From the NCBI GenBank assembly GCA_025677825.1, contig JAIXMO010000141.1, positions 1 through 12,974 of the forward strand: a stretch of DNA of 12,974 bases, read 5' to 3'. Positions within the stretch are counted from its first letter, which is position 1, and every line of letters begins with the position of its first letter. A model generated the notes under the pieces. That model saw only the letters and a list, made by a program, of their open reading frames with translations, was not told the origin of the DNA and ran no database searches. Source of the stretch: Helicostylum pulchrum. Its lineage: Eukaryota; Mucoromycota; Mucoromycetes; Mucorales; Mucoraceae. The translations under genes and the position numbers were made by a program. Positions 1 to 7,993 of the stretch are shown here, in pieces.

Positions 1-770
1 AGGGCTCAGAAGTTGATTCAGGCTACGGCCGGCAGTACACTTGCAGGTGCCAAGTTGTCGAATGTAGTACCTCGTAATCTTCCTCTGTTTCAATGGGGAA
101 AACCAGGTTTCTGTACCAGGTGCTCCTGTTTTCGTGGATGTAAACACTTGCATCATGAATTTTACTGATGTTATGATTAGTCATAACTTAGATTTGGATG
201 CTAATTACCTTCGGGTATTACCTCCTCTTCTTGCTGGAACTATTCGTCTTTGGTTTGAAGATTTTGTGACACAATTTAGAAAATTGTACCAACAAGATCC
301 TTCTTGGATTCAGTTCTCCACTGCCATGCAAGATCGCTATGGTCTTAACGTGCAGGAAGAACGTAACAACTGTGCTAGGGAGTTAAACAGTATTATGATG
401 TATGAAGGCGAGAACCTCGAATCGTTCATTGATAGATTCAATAGTTTGAGACGCCGTGCGGTAGATCAAGTATTACCCAATTCATTATAATCGAACGTTT
501 TCTTCTTGCTTTGCCTCGAAAGGTTGCTGAATATATCAACGTTGCTATTGTCAATCTTCCTGAATACAAGCGACAAGATATTGAAGTTCTTTCAGATTTG
601 GCCCGCCGATTGCAAAACAGTACTTTGTTTACTATGCGTGCTAATACCATGGTTGCCCCTTTGATGCCTCCTCGTGCTCCTAAGCGTTCTGCCATGCACA
701 TTGATCAAAATGATGCTGTACACAGATCTTCGAATAGATCTAGGCATGCTACCAATTTGGCTCAGTGCTG
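1..770 (+). pseudogene. Retrotransposon Gag, N-terminal/central part, frameshifted
   Basis: This is the structural Gag region, open at the left window edge. Coding character moves between frames: frame 1 from base 1 to about 98 (PRNLPLFQW), frame 2 from about 100 to 480, frame 1 again from about 481 to 760, then frame 2 into pol. The frame-2 segment stops at 490; the frame-1 segment is open across that stop and ends at 798. The middle part has a retrotransposon Gag pattern: W-F/Y-x-F helices, a charged segment and ESFIDRFNSLRRRAV followed by LPNS. Three frame changes within 770 bp, against none in the next 4.1 kb, suggest decay of gag or assembly error at indels. A single programmed frameshift would not explain three changes. 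The junction positions are approximate. Confidence 0.72.
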
Positions 771-3700
771 CTGCGCCCACTGGTACCACTACTGGTGAAT
801 CTTCCTCTTCTGCTGCTGTTTCTGTTGTGCCCCAACCAACTGACAAGTATTGTACCTTCCACAAGGCTAAGTCTCACAATACTAGTGAATGTCGTGCTGC
901 TGCTGCTGCTGGTACCAATGTGAAACCCCGGGTGAAATATTGCCATGGCTGTGGTGTCGCCGGTTGGAACCCTCGACACGAGTGCACTACTGCAAAACGT
1001 ACGTCTCCTCCTCTTCCTCCTAATACTAATCAAGAGTATAACTTTGGTGCGATGACCTTGCAACAAGGTAGCAATGTTGTTGGCCCTGCCAATACTTCTT
1101 CTGCTGTTCCTTCTGTTCCTTCTGTTCCTTTTGTTCCTTCTGCTGTCTCTTCTGCTTCGGTTACGACTTCGCGTGCTGAATTACAGGCAGCATACAATGC
1201 TGGTGTTGCTGACGCCACTGCGGATATACAGGAATTATCCATTGCTGATGATGAAGATGTCATCATGGATATACAAGCCCAGAATTGTAAGTATCATAAC
1301 GTATTTAGTTCTTTACCAGAAAATAAGTCTAACATGATCATAATTCCTATTATTATTCAGAATATTAAAACGTATGCCATTGTTGATACTGGTGCTACTT
1401 TTAGCATGGTGTCTCCTTCTTTTTCGACTTTTTTGGGTGGTGATATCAAGGTAGTTCCTTCCAAAGGTACTATCCAACTTGGCCATTCTGAAGCAGTAGT
1501 TAACAGATCTGGTTCTACAATTTTAAACATCTATTATAATAAAAAGGTTTTAAAACACAATTTCGAGATTTTTTCTTTCTTTACAAGTAAAAATAACAGT
1601 ACCATACCTATATTGATTGGACTTGATTTAATAAGTAAACTTAACATTGGTATCACTGGTTTAGCACTTAGTCATACAGAACTTGCAGCTGATAACCCTT
1701 TTTCCGATCCTCCTATTGATCCTTCTATTTCTGAACCTAATAACAGTCCTTATGGTACTATAGAAGAAAGAATTGAAATGGAAAAGTTATTAGAGCCTGT
1801 ACTTCTTGCTAATAAGAATATTGATGTTAAAAACACTTACTGTACACTACCTGGAGCTATTGTATACCTTGAAACCAAACCTGGTTGTATTGCTTATCGT
1901 AAAAGTTATAGTCTTCCTTTAGCATATAAGGAGAAAGTAGCTGAGCAACTACAAATTTGGCAGGATGATAATGTAATTGAACCTGTTTCAACTTATAATG
2001 GGTTTAATTCTCCTTTATTGGTAGTCGGAAAAAAAGATACTTCTGGCAAAATATCTAAAGAGAAAATTAGATTAGTTACAGATGTCAGAAATCTTAATGC
2101 TTTACTTACTGAAACTGATACACAACGATTTCCTTTGATTTCGGAAATCCATCAGAAGTTGGGGATGTCTAAAATTCATACTGTACTTGATATTAAGGCA
2201 TGCTTCAATAGTTTCATGATAGCAAAAGAACATAGACACAAACTTGCTTTTACAGACGTCTTTACAAACAAGCAATGGCAGTACAAGAAAGCACCATTTG
2301 GGATTTCTTTCATTGGGAACCTTGTACAAAGAGTTTTACAAGATTTGTTTAGCGACTTAGATTACATACAAGTCTACGTTGATGATTTGACAATTAGCAC
2401 AAGTGATACTTTACGCCATCATACAGATTGTGTTGCTGAGGTTATTCGTAGATTAACTAAGCACAATTTAATGATTGCTACTGAGAAAATGGTTTTTGCT
2501 CAACAAGCTATCTTTATTTTGGGTTGGACAATTCAGAATGGTGCTATGGTTCCAGATCATCGTAAGGTCAATACGGCATACGAGTTTGAAATTCCACATA
2601 CTACTAAACAGCTGCAGTCCTATCTTGGATATATGAACTATTTTAGATCGCATATATTGCTTTACGCGCATATTAGTGCTCCTTTAGACCAACTACGAAA
2701 TGTTGCTAATTTACAGGAAGTATGGAAACAAGAACACACTGATGCATTTAACAAACTAAAAGTGGCATTAGCTTCTGCACCTCTTATTTTTCCCATTGAT
2801 TATAATTACCCTCTTCATGTTGCTACAGATGCTAGTAACACTGCTATTTGTGGTGTATTATATATGCAAGTTGGCGAAAAAAAGAAATACGTGGCAATGG
2901 CAAGTCGAGGTTTAACAAGTGTTGAGAGATGTTACTCTACTACAAGGCGTGAATTATTAGCTATAGTTTACTGTTTTCAACGATTTAATAAATGGCTAGT
3001 ACAAAAGCATTTTACATTACATACTGATCATCGTTCGCTTTTATATATTCAAACAAGTCTGGTGCCTAACCACCTGTTATTGACTTATTACGAAACATTA
3101 TTTAGTCTTTCATATACTGTTATCCATATTCCTGGTATTCTGAATGTCATTGCTGATGCTGGAAGTCGAATGTACACAGACGGATATAAGTTGCAGGGTG
3201 GAGAGATAATAAATGAAAACAATAGTGGTTTTATTTTAAAAAAGGAAAAACGTACTTTCGAAACTGCTTTAGGCGAGTCACATCCACGTGTACCTGTTAA
3301 GCTTTTAAAATACAGACGAAAGCAACAAAAATTAACTCCTCAGTTAAATATTAATAACTTTCATAAACAAGTTCGTTACATTCCTGATGCTACTAACACT
3401 GATCCGTCTGAGAAAAAGACAGCAAACAGTAAATACAGTACTCAACTAGTTATGCGTGCAATGCAATACAAAGACTACATTACACCTCCTCCTTCAGAAC
3501 GTGACGATATCATTAACCGTGCACACTTGCTAGGACACTGGGGACAAAATAATGTCTTGCAAACTATTCACAATGACTATAATTTACATTGGACTAATAT
3601 TCATAAAGACATTCAGCGTATTATTTCCAACTGTGACCAATGTAGTCGGTACTCTGTAGCAAAAACGGGGTTTCATCCTTTCCGTTCTACTTCACCAACA

Positions 3701-4882
3701 CAAGTGTTTGACCACTGGTCAATGGATTTGGCTACGTTCAATATTACTTCCTCTAGTGGAAATAACTATATGCTTATTTTGGTTGATCATTTCAGTCGAT
3801 TTACAATTCTTCGCGCAATTACAGATAAATCTAGTCTCACTATAGCTAAAGAATTACTTAATGTTTTCTGTCTATTTTCATTTCCTAAGGTATTAACCTC
3901 TGACAATGGATCTGAATTCGTTAACGAAATTGTATCACAGTTAATTTTAATGAGTGGCATTGACAGACGATTATCTTTACCTTATACTCCTACTGGTAAT
4001 AGCGTTACAGAAAGATTTGTAGGAATTGCAAAATCTGTTATTGTTAAATCACTGAAAGGAAGACACGCAGATTGGGATTTATATCTCAATCCTACGCAAT
4101 TGGCTATGAACATTAAATACTCTAAACTACACAAGTCGAGACCTTATAGTATTGTATTTAACAGACAACCAAACGATTTTGCAGACTATTCTAAAGTCAC
4201 ACCTACCTTATCTTTAATGAAAGCTGATACTAAAAAGATACATGACAGACTTGCTTTTGCACAAGAAGTTGTTATTCCTCAAATAGCGAAATTAATTAAG
4301 ACCACACAAGATAATGATCATGCTCGTTTCGAAAAATCTCACAAGGTTTTAAAAGACATGTATCCAATTGGTAGTAAGGTGATGATCGTTAATGTACATC
4401 GTCAGTCTAAGTTAGATGAAAGATATTCAGGTCCATTTACTATTAAAGGATATACCAAAAACAAATCTTATATCTTAACAGACAGACTCGATAATCTTTT
4501 AAGCCGTGATGTTCCTACGCAACAGATTAAATTAATCCAATCTAGCGCAGCTTCTCAAAATGTAGTTAAAGATAAACACTACGAGGTACAAGCTATTATC
4601 GCACACAGAGGTGGCCCCATTAATTATGAATACCTAGTTCATTGGTTAGGATATAATGATGAAGCAGACCATACTTGGCAAACTGCATCTGATTTCGATT
4701 CTTCTTTACACATAGAACTTTATTGGCAACGCCGCAATGGCAACAACACAAAGGCTGCTCCTTTAGCTAAAACTGTCAATCATACTATTCGTAAGAAAGC
4801 CAATCGTGATAAACATTCCAACAAGAATGCTCATATTATTACGCGATCTCAAAGATTACTTGAGGCTAAACAGCAAAAGTAA
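674..4882 (+). CDS. Gag C-terminus/Pol polyprotein: protease, RT, RNase H, integrase, chromodomain
   Basis: This is the retrotransposition polyprotein. The open frame is about 1402 codons; its true translation start is upstream in Gag, so base 674 only marks where the frame becomes open. Residues counted from 674: zinc knuckles near 60-105 (C-x2-H...H-x4-C, then CHGCG...HEC, C-x2-C-x8-H-x-C, not the classic CCHC spacing); protease DTGA at D238; RT motif A at D506 and YVDD at 568-571; RNase H D719, E760, D785; integrase zinc finger H951, H955, C987, C990; catalytic D1018, D1077, E1113 with exactly 35 residues between the last two; chromodomain about 1302-1355 with aromatic residues Y1303, W1324, Y1327. 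RT motif B reads APFGISFIGNLVQ instead of the common PFGLxNAPxTFQ. The full set of catalytic residues argues that this part could still be functional. Confidence 0.93.
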   Translation: MLLSVLPCTLIKMMLYTDLRIDLGMLPIWLSAAAPTGTTTGESSSSAAVSVVPQPTDKYCTFHKAKSHNTSECRAAAAAGTNVKPRVKYCHGCGVAGWNPRHECTTAKRTSPPLPPNTNQEYNFGAMTLQQGSNVVGPANTSSAVPSVPSVPFVPSAVSSASVTTSRAELQAAYNAGVADATADIQELSIADDEDVIMDIQAQNCKYHNVFSSLPENKSNMIIIPIIIQNIKTYAIVDTGATFSMVSPSFSTFLGGDIKVVPSKGTIQLGHSEAVVNRSGSTILNIYYNKKVLKHNFEIFSFFTSKNNSTIPILIGLDLISKLNIGITGLALSHTELAADNPFSDPPIDPSISEPNNSPYGTIEERIEMEKLLEPVLLANKNIDVKNTYCTLPGAIVYLETKPGCIAYRKSYSLPLAYKEKVAEQLQIWQDDNVIEPVSTYNGFNSPLLVVGKKDTSGKISKEKIRLVTDVRNLNALLTETDTQRFPLISEIHQKLGMSKIHTVLDIKACFNSFMIAKEHRHKLAFTDVFTNKQWQYKKAPFGISFIGNLVQRVLQDLFSDLDYIQVYVDDLTISTSDTLRHHTDCVAEVIRRLTKHNLMIATEKMVFAQQAIFILGWTIQNGAMVPDHRKVNTAYEFEIPHTTKQLQSYLGYMNYFRSHILLYAHISAPLDQLRNVANLQEVWKQEHTDAFNKLKVALASAPLIFPIDYNYPLHVATDASNTAICGVLYMQVGEKKKYVAMASRGLTSVERCYSTTRRELLAIVYCFQRFNKWLVQKHFTLHTDHRSLLYIQTSLVPNHLLLTYYETLFSLSYTVIHIPGILNVIADAGSRMYTDGYKLQGGEIINENNSGFILKKEKRTFETALGESHPRVPVKLLKYRRKQQKLTPQLNINNFHKQVRYIPDATNTDPSEKKTANSKYSTQLVMRAMQYKDYITPPPSERDDIINRAHLLGHWGQNNVLQTIHNDYNLHWTNIHKDIQRIISNCDQCSRYSVAKTGFHPFRSTSPTQVFDHWSMDLATFNITSSSGNNYMLILVDHFSRFTILRAITDKSSLTIAKELLNVFCLFSFPKVLTSDNGSEFVNEIVSQLILMSGIDRRLSLPYTPTGNSVTERFVGIAKSVIVKSLKGRHADWDLYLNPTQLAMNIKYSKLHKSRPYSIVFNRQPNDFADYSKVTPTLSLMKADTKKIHDRLAFAQEVVIPQIAKLIKTTQDNDHARFEKSHKVLKDMYPIGSKVMIVNVHRQSKLDERYSGPFTIKGYTKNKSYILTDRLDNLLSRDVPTQQIKLIQSSAASQNVVKDKHYEVQAIIAHRGGPINYEYLVHWLGYNDEADHTWQTASDFDSSLHIELYWQRRNGNNTKAAPLAKTVNHTIRKKANRDKHSNKNAHIITRSQRLLEAKQQK

Positions 4883-5081
4883 CTTTAAGTAAATGCATGA
4901 ACCTTTTCCCTATATATTGTTTTTCCTGATGAAGGTTTTTAAGGGTTTTTACTGGTCTTATATACGCATTTTACTACGATCTATTATATTAGTTTACTTT
5001 CTCCCAAAATTTTTTTTTCTTCTCTTCTTCCTTTATTTTTCTACTTTGCTTTACAAATTTATCAAGTCTGGTGGGGGGTAA
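4883..5081 (+). other. Retrotransposon 3' untranslated segment and polypurine tract
   Basis: This lies between the pol stop and the LTR. A 62-codon open stretch at 4893-5081 is T-rich and looks like untranslated spacer, not a gene. The G-rich run GGTGGGGGGTAA (5070-5081) directly precedes the TG that starts the LTR, as expected for a plus-strand primer. Confidence 0.6.
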
Positions 5082-5225
5082 TGTTGTATTCACGTACTAT
5101 ACAGATATATAATTTAGATATACCTTTATACACAAAGGCTATATAACAATATAATATTACCTATTTAGTATTTGGATCTGTATACTTCTTATCGACTATA
5201 TAAATTTAATGAAGAAATATAGTGT

Positions 5226-5335
5226 AACAGTTTATTTCTTCAAGTGATACAATAACCTACAAACAGTTTATTGTACTGAAGTGGTACAATAATCTACAAA
5301 CAGTTATTCTTCTAAAAAGTGATACAAGAAGCACT
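5226..5335 (+). repeat. Three imperfect ~36-bp tandem repeats in the LTR
   Basis: Units start at AACAG 5226, 5262 and 5299 (periods 36 and 37). Each runs AACAGTTTATT, a variable part, then AAGTGRTACAA and an AY-CTAC-like end. The third is the most diverged. They lie about 130-240 bp upstream of the TATA-like box, in probable U3. Confidence 0.8.
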
Positions 5336-5377
5336 TTGTCTTCAAAGCTTATTTATTCATATTTTCCCACATTATAT

Positions 5378-5424
5378 TCACTTATTTTCCTCACCATCAA
5401 CTCACTTATTTTTCCCACCATCAA
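5378..5424 (+). repeat. Two 23-bp direct repeats in the LTR
   Basis: Copies at 5378-5400 and 5402-5424 share TCACTTATTTT, then CC, then CACCATCAA with small differences. They sit 40-85 bp upstream of the TATA-like sequence. Confidence 0.8.
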
Positions 5425-5463
5425 TTAATGTTCCTTCAAATGTCTTATTTATATTCTGAAAAG

Positions 5464-5472
5464 TATATATAA
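5464..5472 (+). promoter_or_regulatory. TATA-like box of the LTR promoter
   Basis: TATATATAA lies in the 3' part of the LTR on the element's sense strand, where U3 promoters normally sit. No start site can be shown from sequence alone. Confidence 0.45.
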
Positions 5473-5502
5473 GGACCTATAATTTCCATTAAATAAACAA
5501 CA

Positions 5503-5558
5503 ATCATTTCAAGTCTGATAATCTTTCTGTTTAATTTTTTATTTTTGATATTTATTCT
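5503..5558. other. Junction between LTR and Plavaka fragment
   Basis: This is AT-rich sequence with no coding signal. It may be the remnant of a Plavaka intron or 3' end cut by the chromovirus. Confidence 0.3.
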
Positions 5559-6605
5559 TTAAATATCATACATTGGTAAGCGAGACTTGAAGAACAATGG
5601 TGAGAAAAACAAGGTGAAAATACGCCATTCGTCTGCTTTCATGTAAGAGAATCCGTCACCAATGGTAATCTTGCGAGACAAGGAAGAGGCATCAATACCG
5701 ATTGGCATCACAATTTCTTTAGCCATTTTCGCCATGGCATTTAAATCCGATCGACTAAAAAAAGTCACGAAGATCTTTTCCACCACACGTTTACACGTTC
5801 CAAGGTACAGATTATGCATGGGATCATACACAGTGTTTCTGACCAAGTCGTAATATCGCAATTTATGGAAAGAACTAAACCTAGTGCCATTTAGCAAAAC
5901 TAGCCTTTGGCGTTCAGCGTCGTTCTTTGCATTCGACCATGTAAGCGCATAACTTCTGTTGGAAGCATTGGTTCTTTCAGGCCAATTGCCATCAAATCCG
6001 CCAGAGAAATCTCTCATCCAGTTGTATGCTGATAGACCTGGTAATGCTTTATGACAGCGTCTACAGCCAAAGGTCGAGTTGTGGGAAGAGAATCCAAAAA
6101 CTTTTGCTGCGGCAGGGAGATCCAGTACACCAACGAGTAGAGCTGCACGAACAAAGACAATTTCACCATTAGAAGAGATCATGTCAACACCATTTAATAG
6201 TGTATTCAATTCTTCGACTAATGGATCCATATAATTATTCATTTGAGACAAGCTTGCTTCATGGGGACCGGGCATCAATGATACTAGTATCACATTCTTT
6301 CTCAAGTTTCGTGTTCTTCTATCTAAATTCAGGATAGTCATATATACGGCGCCAATAGAAAAACTTCCTTTCGTGAATGCTTGATACCAGTCCACATTCA
6401 ACGAGAACAAGATATTACTATCTGAACTTTCGACAAACGGTTTAGCATCAGATTCGTGTGCTTTAAAAGTTTTCCATGCATTTCCATCCATAATATCAAA
6501 AAGATGACCTTCCTTCTGTAACTTTCTTGATCTCCAAGAATTGATACTTTCCATAAATCCATTCCTTTTAAAAAAGGTTTTTAAAGTTGAAATGATTGAG
6601 TTATA
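5559..6605 (-). pseudogene. Plavaka/Tnp2-type transposase fragment, truncated at both ends
   Basis: This is a transposase-family fragment. The open frame runs 6704-5559 (381 codons), but its first ~34 codons translate Tc1-type terminal sequence, so the real fragment starts near 6605. Recognisable pieces, numbered in that frame: SLNVDWYQAF (D105), MPGPHEASLS near 145-153, PLVEELNTLL, a Cys/His motif FGCRRCHKALPG (C214, C217, H218), a WPERTNA segment and the conserved YDPMHNLYLGT (D294). These fit fungal Plavaka/Tnp2-like (CACTA-related) transposases. The N-terminal part and the C-terminal third are missing; full-length relatives are far longer. The frame stops 57 bp from the chromovirus LTR. 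A possible splice donor (GTATGA) lies just before the stop, so the next exon may have been lost when the LTR arrived. Confidence 0.8.
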
Positions 6606-6632
6606 TACAGTATGCGGCAAAAGTGTCCGCAT
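6606..6632 (+). repeat. Tc1-type terminal repeat breaking the Plavaka gene
   Basis: TA followed by CAGTATGCGGCAAAAGTG and TCCGCAT. Tc1 superfamily elements insert at TA and often begin CAGT, so 6606 is a good left insertion edge. Plavaka coding ends exactly here. The core is nearly palindromic (ATGCGG...CCGCAT), so its orientation is partly ambiguous. Inverted and direct copies of the core lie at 6801-6817 and 10277-10293. Confidence 0.72.
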
Positions 6633-6799
6633 GTTTTTGATTTCTCCGGTTTTTATGCAATATCTGTAAGAATATAAATCCAAACAAAACGAGTAATATA
6701 CCATTAAAACCCCCTTAAAAAACTAAAAAGAAGTTTGTTAAACTTAAACGCTATAAATAGTAAAAGCCCCGATTCAAATCAATTTCAAATTAAAAGGTG
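6633..6799. other. Subterminal Tc1 sequence or interior of a short non-autonomous element
   Basis: There is no coding potential beyond the read-through of the Plavaka frame. The stretch lies between two inverted copies of the terminal motif about 200 bp apart. It is either the subterminal region of the Tc1 element or the inside of a separate MITE-like copy of the same family. Confidence 0.4.
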
Positions 6800-6800
6800 T

Positions 6801-6817
6801 ATGCGGACACTTTTGCC
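6801..6817 (-). repeat. Inverted copy of the Tc1-type terminal motif
   Basis: ATGCGGACACTTTTGCC is the exact reverse complement of 6616-6632. With the TA at 6800-6801 and the copy at 10277-10293 it can form an inverted pair (about 15/18 matches over 6802-6819 and 10275-10292) around the Tc1 coding region. It is therefore a candidate left end of the autonomous element. Confidence 0.65.
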
Positions 6818-6857
6818 TCTTTTACATTTTTTTTTTACATCATTTATTAAAAAGTAG

Positions 6858-7711
6858 TTAATGCTTTGTCCAATATCCTTTTGCTCTAATAACTTTGTTA
6901 CACCTCTTGTGCATGCTAAGAATATATGGCCTTACTTCTTCTGGTGTGATACTGTACCAAATATCTACTATTCTTTTCTTGAGTTCCTTTATTGATGATG
7001 GTGGCATAGTATAATTAGAATACAATCGATTTTTCAATAGAGCCCAAATGTTTTCGATAGGATTCAAATCTGGTGACTGTGCTGGCCAGTTTACGGTCTC
7101 AATTTTTTGATCTCTGAGCCAATCAGTAACAATATTAGCAGTATGTTTTCTATCGTTATCATGCATAAAAAGAATGTCATCCTTCTTGAGATTGTAATAA
7201 TCAATTGTTTCAATAAAGTCTTCTTCTAGAATACGTTTATAAAGATGTTTGTCCATTGTTGTATCGATAAAAACAAGATAACCAACTCCTTCCCAAGTAA
7301 TACAGCTCCAAACCATAACACTACCACCACCATGCTTTACTGTCTGATTTACTTGCTCTAGTCTAATACCTTCGTCGGATCTTTTGTAACACCAACTTAC
7401 ACCGTCTGAGCCAAAACGGTTAATTTTTTCTCATCAGACCAAATAACATTTTTCCAGTCAATATCTGTCCAATCAACGCGGCTTTTACCGAATGCTAATC
7501 GCAATTTTCGATTGACAGGAGATATTTTAGGTTTGTTAGGTTTCTTAAAAGGGACAATACCTCTTGATTGAAGGTAACGACGAATAGAACGCGTACTTAA
7601 TGAGATTCCTAGGTCATTTAATAGCAGTCTTGACAAAACAGTAGCTGATTGGACCTTTCCTTTGGTCACCTGATAAACCATAAAATCGATTGTAGATTTA
7701 GTAACTTTCAT
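6858..7711 (-). pseudogene. Tc1 transposase, catalytic part, one frameshift
   Basis: This is the DDE domain that would cut and join transposon ends. It reads leftward from the insertion boundary. After KVTKST comes a second helix-turn-helix segment (about VTKGKVQSATVLSRLL to STRSIRRYLQSRG), then WSDEKK with the first catalytic Asp, and a frame change at the T6 run 7424-7429 (A6 on the coding strand). In the next frame it continues NRFGSDG, HGGGSVMVWSC, FMHDNDRKHTA with the second Asp, and DLNPIENIW with the Glu, exactly 34 residues after that Asp. It ends at a stop at 6858. Adding back one base in the run would restore the frame. The open frame continues past 7711 to 7867 (IYHM and beyond), but that part is inserted DNA, not Tc1. 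The N-terminal piece is at 9967-10137. Confidence 0.9.
7706..7710. repeat. Target-site duplication TTTCA, left copy
   Basis: TTTCA precedes TGTGGT and matches 9967-9971, which follows CGACA. The next base T is also shared. Collapsing the two copies to one joins the Tc1 pieces in frame through the shared Met-Lys codons. Confidence 0.72.
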
Positions 7712-7936
7712 GTGGTAAATGGGAGTGTAGAATAAAGATATATATATAATAAAAGAGAGGGTCAAGTATAAATACTGTGAGACTGGATTAAAGTGTTTTA
7801 TTATATCAAAAGAGATCTCAGGATTATAAGAATCCTGTTCTAAGGTTGTATTTATACCATTTACCAAAGAGACACTAAGTATTTTTAGTAAGCTATATTT
7901 ATTAGTGTCTTTACATTATATTATTTCATGATGTAA
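7711..7936. repeat. Probable solo LTR, left part, split by the Merlin-like unit
   Basis: This begins TGTGGTAAATGGGA at the 5-bp duplication; the partner end reads TGTCGTGATCTGGGA on the other strand. TG...CA ends with a 5-bp duplication are typical of an LTR. If bases 7937-9923 are removed the LTR would be about 269 bp. It has a TATAAAT-like sequence near 7770, a hairpin CAGGATT/AATCCTG (7819-7837) and an inverted repeat AGACACTAA/TTAGTGTCT (7870-7910). No internal retrotransposon sequence is present, hence solo. The ends are also similar enough to be terminal inverted repeats of a DNA transposon, so the identity is not settled. Confidence 0.48.
7928..7936. repeat. Candidate 9-bp target duplication of the Merlin-like unit, left copy
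   Basis: ATGATGTAA recurs exactly at 9915-9923. Merlin elements are known to make 8-9-bp duplications. In AT-rich DNA a 9-bp match can arise by chance, and no convincing inverted repeats lie just inside. Confidence 0.4.
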
Positions 7937-7993
7937 TTTGGGTCATTATCATTTTAGGTCTCAGGTTTATCTTTTTTGTATAAATTTAGATAT

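Larger units (their letters stand above)
1..5502 (+). mobile_element. Ty3/gypsy chromovirus LTR retrotransposon, 5' end outside window
   Basis: The order Gag, zinc knuckles, aspartic protease, RT, RNase H, integrase, chromodomain, polypurine tract and LTR identifies a Ty3/gypsy (Metaviridae-type) chromovirus on the + strand. The 5' LTR, primer binding site and Gag N-terminus lie upstream of base 1. The pol part is one open frame with every catalytic residue checked present, so the copy looks fairly recent, yet Gag carries several frame changes. The element abuts a truncated Plavaka-type fragment on its 3' side and was probably inserted into or beside it. The 3' boundary at 5502 is inferred from terminal inverted bases only, because the second LTR is not available for comparison. 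Confidence 0.88.
5082..5502 (+). repeat. Probable 3' LTR of the chromovirus
   Basis: The LTR begins TGTTGT right after the polypurine tract. The matching inverted end ACAACA lies at 5497-5502, giving a 421-bp LTR with TG...CA ends. A TATA-like stretch sits at 5464-5472. The U3 part carries two families of short tandem repeats. The 5' LTR is outside the window, so the 3' boundary rests only on the 6-bp inverted ends; a CA at 5505-5506 is an alternative. The next five bases, ATCAT (5503-5507), would be the target-site duplication if 5502 is right. R plus U5 would be unusually short. Confidence 0.62.

Noticed and set aside
438..1337. Several other overlapping open frames on both strands in the Gag/Pol start
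   Set aside because: They are shadows of Gag/Pol with Ser/Leu/Thr-rich low-complexity translation and no domains.
4893..5081. 62-codon hydrophobic ORF after pol
   Set aside because: It is T-rich low-complexity sequence overlapping the polypurine tract; the Phe/Leu content follows from base composition, and envelope-like features are absent.
6606..6704. First ~34 codons of the Plavaka frame as its true N-terminus
   Set aside because: These codons translate the Tc1-type terminal repeat and its flank, so they are a read-through artefact.
7712..7867. N-terminal extension of the Tc1 catalytic ORF upstream of HMKVTKS
   Set aside because: It lies outside the target duplication, is hydrophobic and AT-rich, and has no Tc1 similarity; it belongs to the inserted DNA.
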